Assembly (NCBI GenBank): GCA_900754855.1
Contig: CAAEEI010000055.1
Coordinates: 1 to 8,250, forward strand
Length of the DNA: 8,250 bases
Origin: Lachnospiraceae bacterium
Lineage (GTDB): Bacteria > Bacillota > Clostridia > Lachnospirales > Lachnospiraceae
Reading direction: 5' to 3'
The position numbers and the translations under genes were made by a program. The notes under the pieces were generated by a model, which ran no database searches, was not told where the DNA came from, and saw nothing but the letters and a program-made list of their open reading frames with translations. Every line of letters begins with the position of its first letter. The stretch's first letter is position 1. Below, in pieces: positions 6,386 through 8,250 of this stretch.

Positions 6386-6562
6386 TTATTTATATTTTCT
6401 TTTTCTTGCAGCTTCGGATTTCTTTTTACGTCTAACACTTGGTTTTTCGTAATGTTCTCTTTTACGGATCTCCTGCTGAATACCGGCTTTAGCACAGCTC
6501 CTCTTAAATCTGCGAAGAGCGCTGTCTAAAGATTCGTTTTCTTTAACGATTACGTTTGACAT
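6386..6562 (-). CDS. rpsU: 30S ribosomal protein S21
   Basis: 58 residues beginning MSNVIVKENESLDSALRRFK and ending EAARKRKYK. The conserved block KRSCAKAGIQQEIRKREHYE is at 20-39, and the very basic tail PSVRRKKKSEAARKRKYK covers 41-58; both are typical of S21 in Firmicutes. S21 is a small 30S subunit protein near the platform that helps start translation by promoting mRNA base pairing. The ATG at 6562 is preceded by GGAGGGAGG and a closer AGGTGA. It is monocistronic here, with a promoter at 6636-6663, a leader hairpin and a terminator. In Bacillus rpsU lies upstream of yqeY and yqfC; here dhaKLM lies between. Confidence 0.97.
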   Translation of the reverse strand: MSNVIVKENESLDSALRRFKRSCAKAGIQQEIRKREHYEKPSVRRKKKSEAARKRKYK

Positions 6563-6582
6563 TGACTCACCTAACCTCCCTC

Positions 6583-6610
6583 CAGTTGCGTATTGTGCCT
6601 AATACAACTG
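6583..6610 (-). promoter_or_regulatory. Hairpin in the rpsU 5' leader next to the ribosome binding site
   Basis: On the minus-strand RNA CAGTTG-TATT pairs with AATA-CG-CAACTG: a 10-bp stem with a 2-nt bulge (CG) and a 6-nt loop. It lies between the promoter and the gene, and its 3' arm directly abuts the GAGGGAGG ribosome binding region. Position and shape suit a leader controlling S21 translation. I do not recognise it as a named ribosomal-protein leader. Confidence 0.5.
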
Positions 6611-6635
6611 TTTGGGTATTTTTGCACTGCTTAAT

Positions 6636-6663
6636 ATTATAACACAATATCCCTGTTCGTCAA
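6636..6663 (-). promoter_or_regulatory. Sigma-A promoter of rpsU
   Basis: Minus strand: -35 TTGACG (6658-6663), 16-bp spacer, perfect -10 TATAAT (6636-6641) with an extended TGT just before it. The expected start is near 6629, giving a leader of about 65 nt. Confidence 0.88.
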
Positions 6664-6707
6664 TAACTTTTTCTTAAAAAAATCCAAAAAATTTATCCAA
6701 AATTCTC

Positions 6708-6736
6708 TTGACTTTTCTTTTTTTTGACTGTATGAT
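6708..6736 (+). promoter_or_regulatory. Sigma-A promoter of the GntR-ABC operon
   Basis: -35 TTGACT (6708-6713), 17-bp T-rich spacer, -10 TATGAT (6731-6736). The expected start is near 6743. It is divergent from the rpsU promoter, with about 45 bp between the two -35 elements. Confidence 0.8.
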
Positions 6737-6765
6737 TGTATTAAGTCATTAGTACAGTAGTACAG
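6737..6765 (+). promoter_or_regulatory. Operator-like inverted repeat plus an extra half site over the GntR-ABC start
   Basis: TGTATTAA (6737-6744), spacer GTCA, TTAGTACA (6749-6756): arms match at 7 of 8 positions. It abuts the -10 and covers the expected transcription start. TAGTACAG occurs twice in perfect tandem (6750-6757 and 6758-6765), adding a third half site. This placement fits repression by the GntR-family protein encoded just downstream; that link is inference. Confidence 0.55.
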
Positions 6766-6767
6766 AG

Positions 6768-6884
6768 ATGTCGATGCATTTCTTTCGTCTGCTCATCGTT
6801 TTCAGAGTAACCTGCTGGTACAGGCGAACAGATTCGGCAGACAACTTATCGCAAAATGAAACAGGAATAATGACAAATTTATGA
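6768..6884 (+). CDS. Candidate 38-codon upstream ORF in the GntR-ABC leader
   Basis: ATG at 6768 to TGA at 6882-6884, reading MSMHFFRLLIVFRVTCWY at its start and ending GIMTNL; the stop precedes the gntR AGGAGG by a few bases. The N-terminal half is hydrophobic and aromatic, the rest polar. A weak AGAG lies 6 nt before the second ATG (6774), but there is no strong ribosome binding site. It matches no family I recognise. It may be noncoding; it is listed because its position over the anti-Shine-Dalgarno segment would matter if translated. Confidence 0.2.
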   Translation: MSMHFFRLLIVFRVTCWYRRTDSADNLSQNETGIMTNL

Positions 6885-6894
6885 ACCAGGAGGT
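6787..6894 (+). promoter_or_regulatory. Structured leader with a possible anti-Shine-Dalgarno for gntR
   Basis: GTCTGC (6787-6792) and GCAGAC (6837-6842) can close an outer stem that encloses a small hairpin, CCTG (6811-6814) with CAGG (6821-6824). The segment ACCTGCTGGT (6810-6819) can instead pair with ACCAGGAGGT (6885-6894), the gntR ribosome binding site, at 9 of 10 positions with one G-G mismatch. The inner hairpin and the blocking helix exclude each other. No known riboswitch class is recognised. Confidence 0.4.
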
Positions 6895-6900
6895 GAGTTT

Positions 6901-7272
6901 ATGTCTTGGAATTTAGATTCCAGCAAACCAATTTACACGCAAATTATCGAAAAGATCCAGATGGATATTCTCTCTGGAAAATATCAGCCTGGCGCCCGCC
7001 TTCCATCCGTGCGGGATCTTGCTGCTGACGCCGGGGTTAATCCGAACACCATGCAGAAAGCTCTGGCTGAACTGGAAAGAAGCAACCTTGTTCACTCCGC
7101 AAGAACCAGCGGAAGATTTATTACCGAGGATACCGTTATGATTGATAAAATGAGAGAAAATCTGGCAAAAGCACAGATACAGGAATTTTTTGAAAAAATG
7201 AAACAGATGGGATTCAATCAGGAAAAGACCATTTTATTTATGCAGCAAATAGTGAAAGAAGGGAAAATATGA
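6901..7272 (+). CDS. GntR-family transcriptional regulator, YtrA subfamily
   Basis: 123 residues: an N-terminal winged helix-turn-helix followed by a short helical tail with no large effector domain, the YtrA-type layout. Residues 9-75 show the GntR pattern KPIYTQIIEKIQ, GARLPSVRDLAADAGVNPNT (31-50), ALAELERSNLV (54-64) and SGRFI (70-74). Residues 80-123 are probably amphipathic helices for dimerisation. Such proteins usually repress their own operon, which encodes an ABC exporter; the inverted repeat at 6737-6756 is the likely target. The AGGAGG is 7 nt before the ATG. The stop overlaps the ABC ATPase start as ATGA. The signal that relieves repression is unknown; in Bacillus the YtrA operon responds to cell-wall-active antibiotics. 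Confidence 0.92.
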   Translation: MSWNLDSSKPIYTQIIEKIQMDILSGKYQPGARLPSVRDLAADAGVNPNTMQKALAELERSNLVHSARTSGRFITEDTVMIDKMRENLAKAQIQEFFEKMKQMGFNQEKTILFMQQIVKEGKI

Positions 7273-7967
7273 AAAACATTTTAGAATGCAGGCATTTATC
7301 TAAATCTTATGGCCGCACCAAAGCCCTCGATTCCATCGACCTTACCTTAAAGGCCGGTCGCATCATCGGCTTACTTGGCCCCAACGGCAGCGGAAAAACG
7401 ACGCTGATTAAATTGATCAACGGTCTTCTGACTCCCAATGACGGAGAAATCCTCATTGACGGCATGGCGCCCGGCACAGGATCAAAAGCCATCGTTTCCT
7501 ATCTTCCTGAGAGAACTTATCTGGATGAATCCATGAAAATCAGTGAAGCAGTCGATCTTTTTGAAACATTTTATCTGGATTTTGACCGCAACAAAGCTTT
7601 CAAAATGCTGGAAAAACTTAATCTTGATCCAACGAAACGAATAAAAACTTTATCCAAAGGCAACCGGGAAAAAGTTCAGCTTATTCTGGTCATGAGCCGC
7701 CGGGCAAAGCTGTACTGCCTGGATGAGCCTATTGCCGGTGTGGATCCGGCAGCCAGAGATTACATTTTAAGTACCATTATCAATAATTATGAACCAGATG
7801 CCACGATTCTTTTATCGACCCATCTGATCACAGATGTGGAAAATATCCTTGATGAAGTCGTTTTTATCCAGAACGGTCACATTAAAATGCAGGCAGAAGT
7901 CGAGGATATTCGTTGTAAAGAAGGAAAATCTGTCGATGATTTATTCCGGGAGGTGTTCAAATGCTAG
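7269..7967 (+). CDS. ABC transporter ATP-binding protein (YtrB-like)
   Basis: 232 residues, a single nucleotide-binding domain. Walker A GPNGSGKT is at 37-44, Walker B with catalytic Glu is LYCLDEP at 148-154, the D-loop GVDPA is at 157-161, and the switch His is H185 in STHL. Two parts are non-standard: the Q-loop reads SYLPE (77-81) with Glu where Gln is usual, and the signature is LSKGNREKV (128-136) rather than LSGGQ. Similar wording occurs in GntR-linked ABC proteins of Firmicutes. It overlaps gntR by 4 bp and the permease by 7 bp, so all three are probably translated together. It should power export or lipid/peptide handling through the membrane partner; the substrate cannot be told from sequence. 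Confidence 0.93.
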   Translation: MKNILECRHLSKSYGRTKALDSIDLTLKAGRIIGLLGPNGSGKTTLIKLINGLLTPNDGEILIDGMAPGTGSKAIVSYLPERTYLDESMKISEAVDLFETFYLDFDRNKAFKMLEKLNLDPTKRIKTLSKGNREKVQLILVMSRRAKLYCLDEPIAGVDPAARDYILSTIINNYEPDATILLSTHLITDVENILDEVVFIQNGHIKMQAEVEDIRCKEGKSVDDLFREVFKC

Positions 7968-8250
7968 GAAAATTATTCAAATATGAGTGGAAGTCCGGTT
8001 CCAGACTCTTTCTGTTGATTCACGGAGGCGTTCTTCTTTTTGCTTTGTTATCCCGTCTTTTCTTAACCATTAACGGCGGGTTAAATCAGGCGATGGCTAC
8101 CAGCGAAAATCATATTATTTCCATGATTGCCAGCATGATTATTTTTGGTATAGTGGTGTTCATCTCCTGCACAGCCATTTTTACCTATGTTTATATCGCT
8201 TATCGTTTTTATAAAAATATATTTACCGATCAGGGTTATCTGACCAACAC
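7961..8250 (+). CDS. ABC-2-like permease subunit, N-terminal part (cut by the window edge)
   Basis: The first 96 codons start MLGKLFKYEWKSGSRLF. Two hydrophobic segments are seen: about 17-36 (FLLIHGGVLLFALLSRLF) and about 54-80 (ISMIASMIIFGIVVFIS and following residues). RFYKNIFTDQGYLTNT follows, a pattern common at the start of the membrane partners of YtrB-like ATPases. GGAGGTG lies 5 nt before the ATG, within the ATPase gene. It is the membrane half of the transporter encoded with the upstream ATPase; the remaining helices are outside the window. Confidence 0.85.
   Translation, partial: MLGKLFKYEWKSGSRLFLLIHGGVLLFALLSRLFLTINGGLNQAMATSENHIISMIASMIIFGIVVFISCTAIFTYVYIAYRFYKNIFTDQGYLTN

Noticed and set aside
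6181..6495. 104-codon minus-strand frame spanning the dhaK promoter, rpsU terminator and part of rpsU
   Set aside because: It reads rpsU in the wrong frame and crosses a terminator and a promoter.
1..8250. CRISPR arrays, tRNA/rRNA genes, insertion sequences or phage attachment sites
   Set aside because: No spaced direct repeats, no tRNA cloverleaf, no transposase or terminal inverted repeats were seen when reading both strands.

Overview
The window looks like a chromosomal segment of a low-to-mid GC, spore-forming Firmicute, most likely a Lachnospiraceae-type Clostridium relative. This rests on the sporulation pair yqfC-yqfD next to phoH and ybeY, the Lys/Arg-rich 58-residue S21 protein, strong AGGAGG ribosome binding sites, sigma-A promoters, and a DhaM made only of an EIIA-Man domain as in Gram-positives. 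The genus assignment is inference.

Layout. From the left edge to 3794 is a tight minus-strand operon, transcribed right to left: yqfC (GTG start), yqfD, phoH, ybeY and an HI0933/BaiN-type flavoprotein (TTG start) that runs off the left edge. Neighbours overlap by 4 bp (yqfD/phoH) and 11 bp (phoH/ybeY). From 3881 to about 6222 is a second minus-strand unit, dhaK-dhaL-dhaM (PTS-dependent dihydroxyacetone kinase). It has a clear sigma-A promoter, a palindrome just upstream of the -35, a terminator after dhaM and an additional terminator-like hairpin between dhaK and dhaL. Next comes rpsU (6386-6562, minus, 58 aa) with its own promoter, leader hairpin and terminator. Divergently, from 6708 to the right edge, lies a plus-strand operon: a YtrA-type GntR repressor, an ABC ATPase and the start of an ABC-2-like permease, with translational overlaps between successive genes (ATGA, then 7 bp).

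How the parts work together. The left operon combines a mother-cell sporulation pair with RNA-metabolism genes (PhoH ATPase, YbeY endoribonuclease), as in other Firmicutes. The dha genes form a complete phosphorelay from HPr to DhaM to DhaL-ADP to dihydroxyacetone on DhaK. They sit between rpsU and yqfC like an inserted cassette. The right operon looks like a self-regulated exporter of unknown substrate.

No wholly new gene system is evident; the coding content is recognisable throughout. The least explained sequence is non-coding. The GntR-ABC leader (about 6743-6900) carries an operator-like inverted repeat over the expected transcription start. It also holds a 38-codon upstream ORF and a 10-nt segment that could pair with the gntR Shine-Dalgarno at 9 of 10 positions, a layout resembling translational attenuation. 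The rpsU leader hairpin and the dhaK/dhaL intergenic hairpin are the other candidates for unrecognised RNA control.
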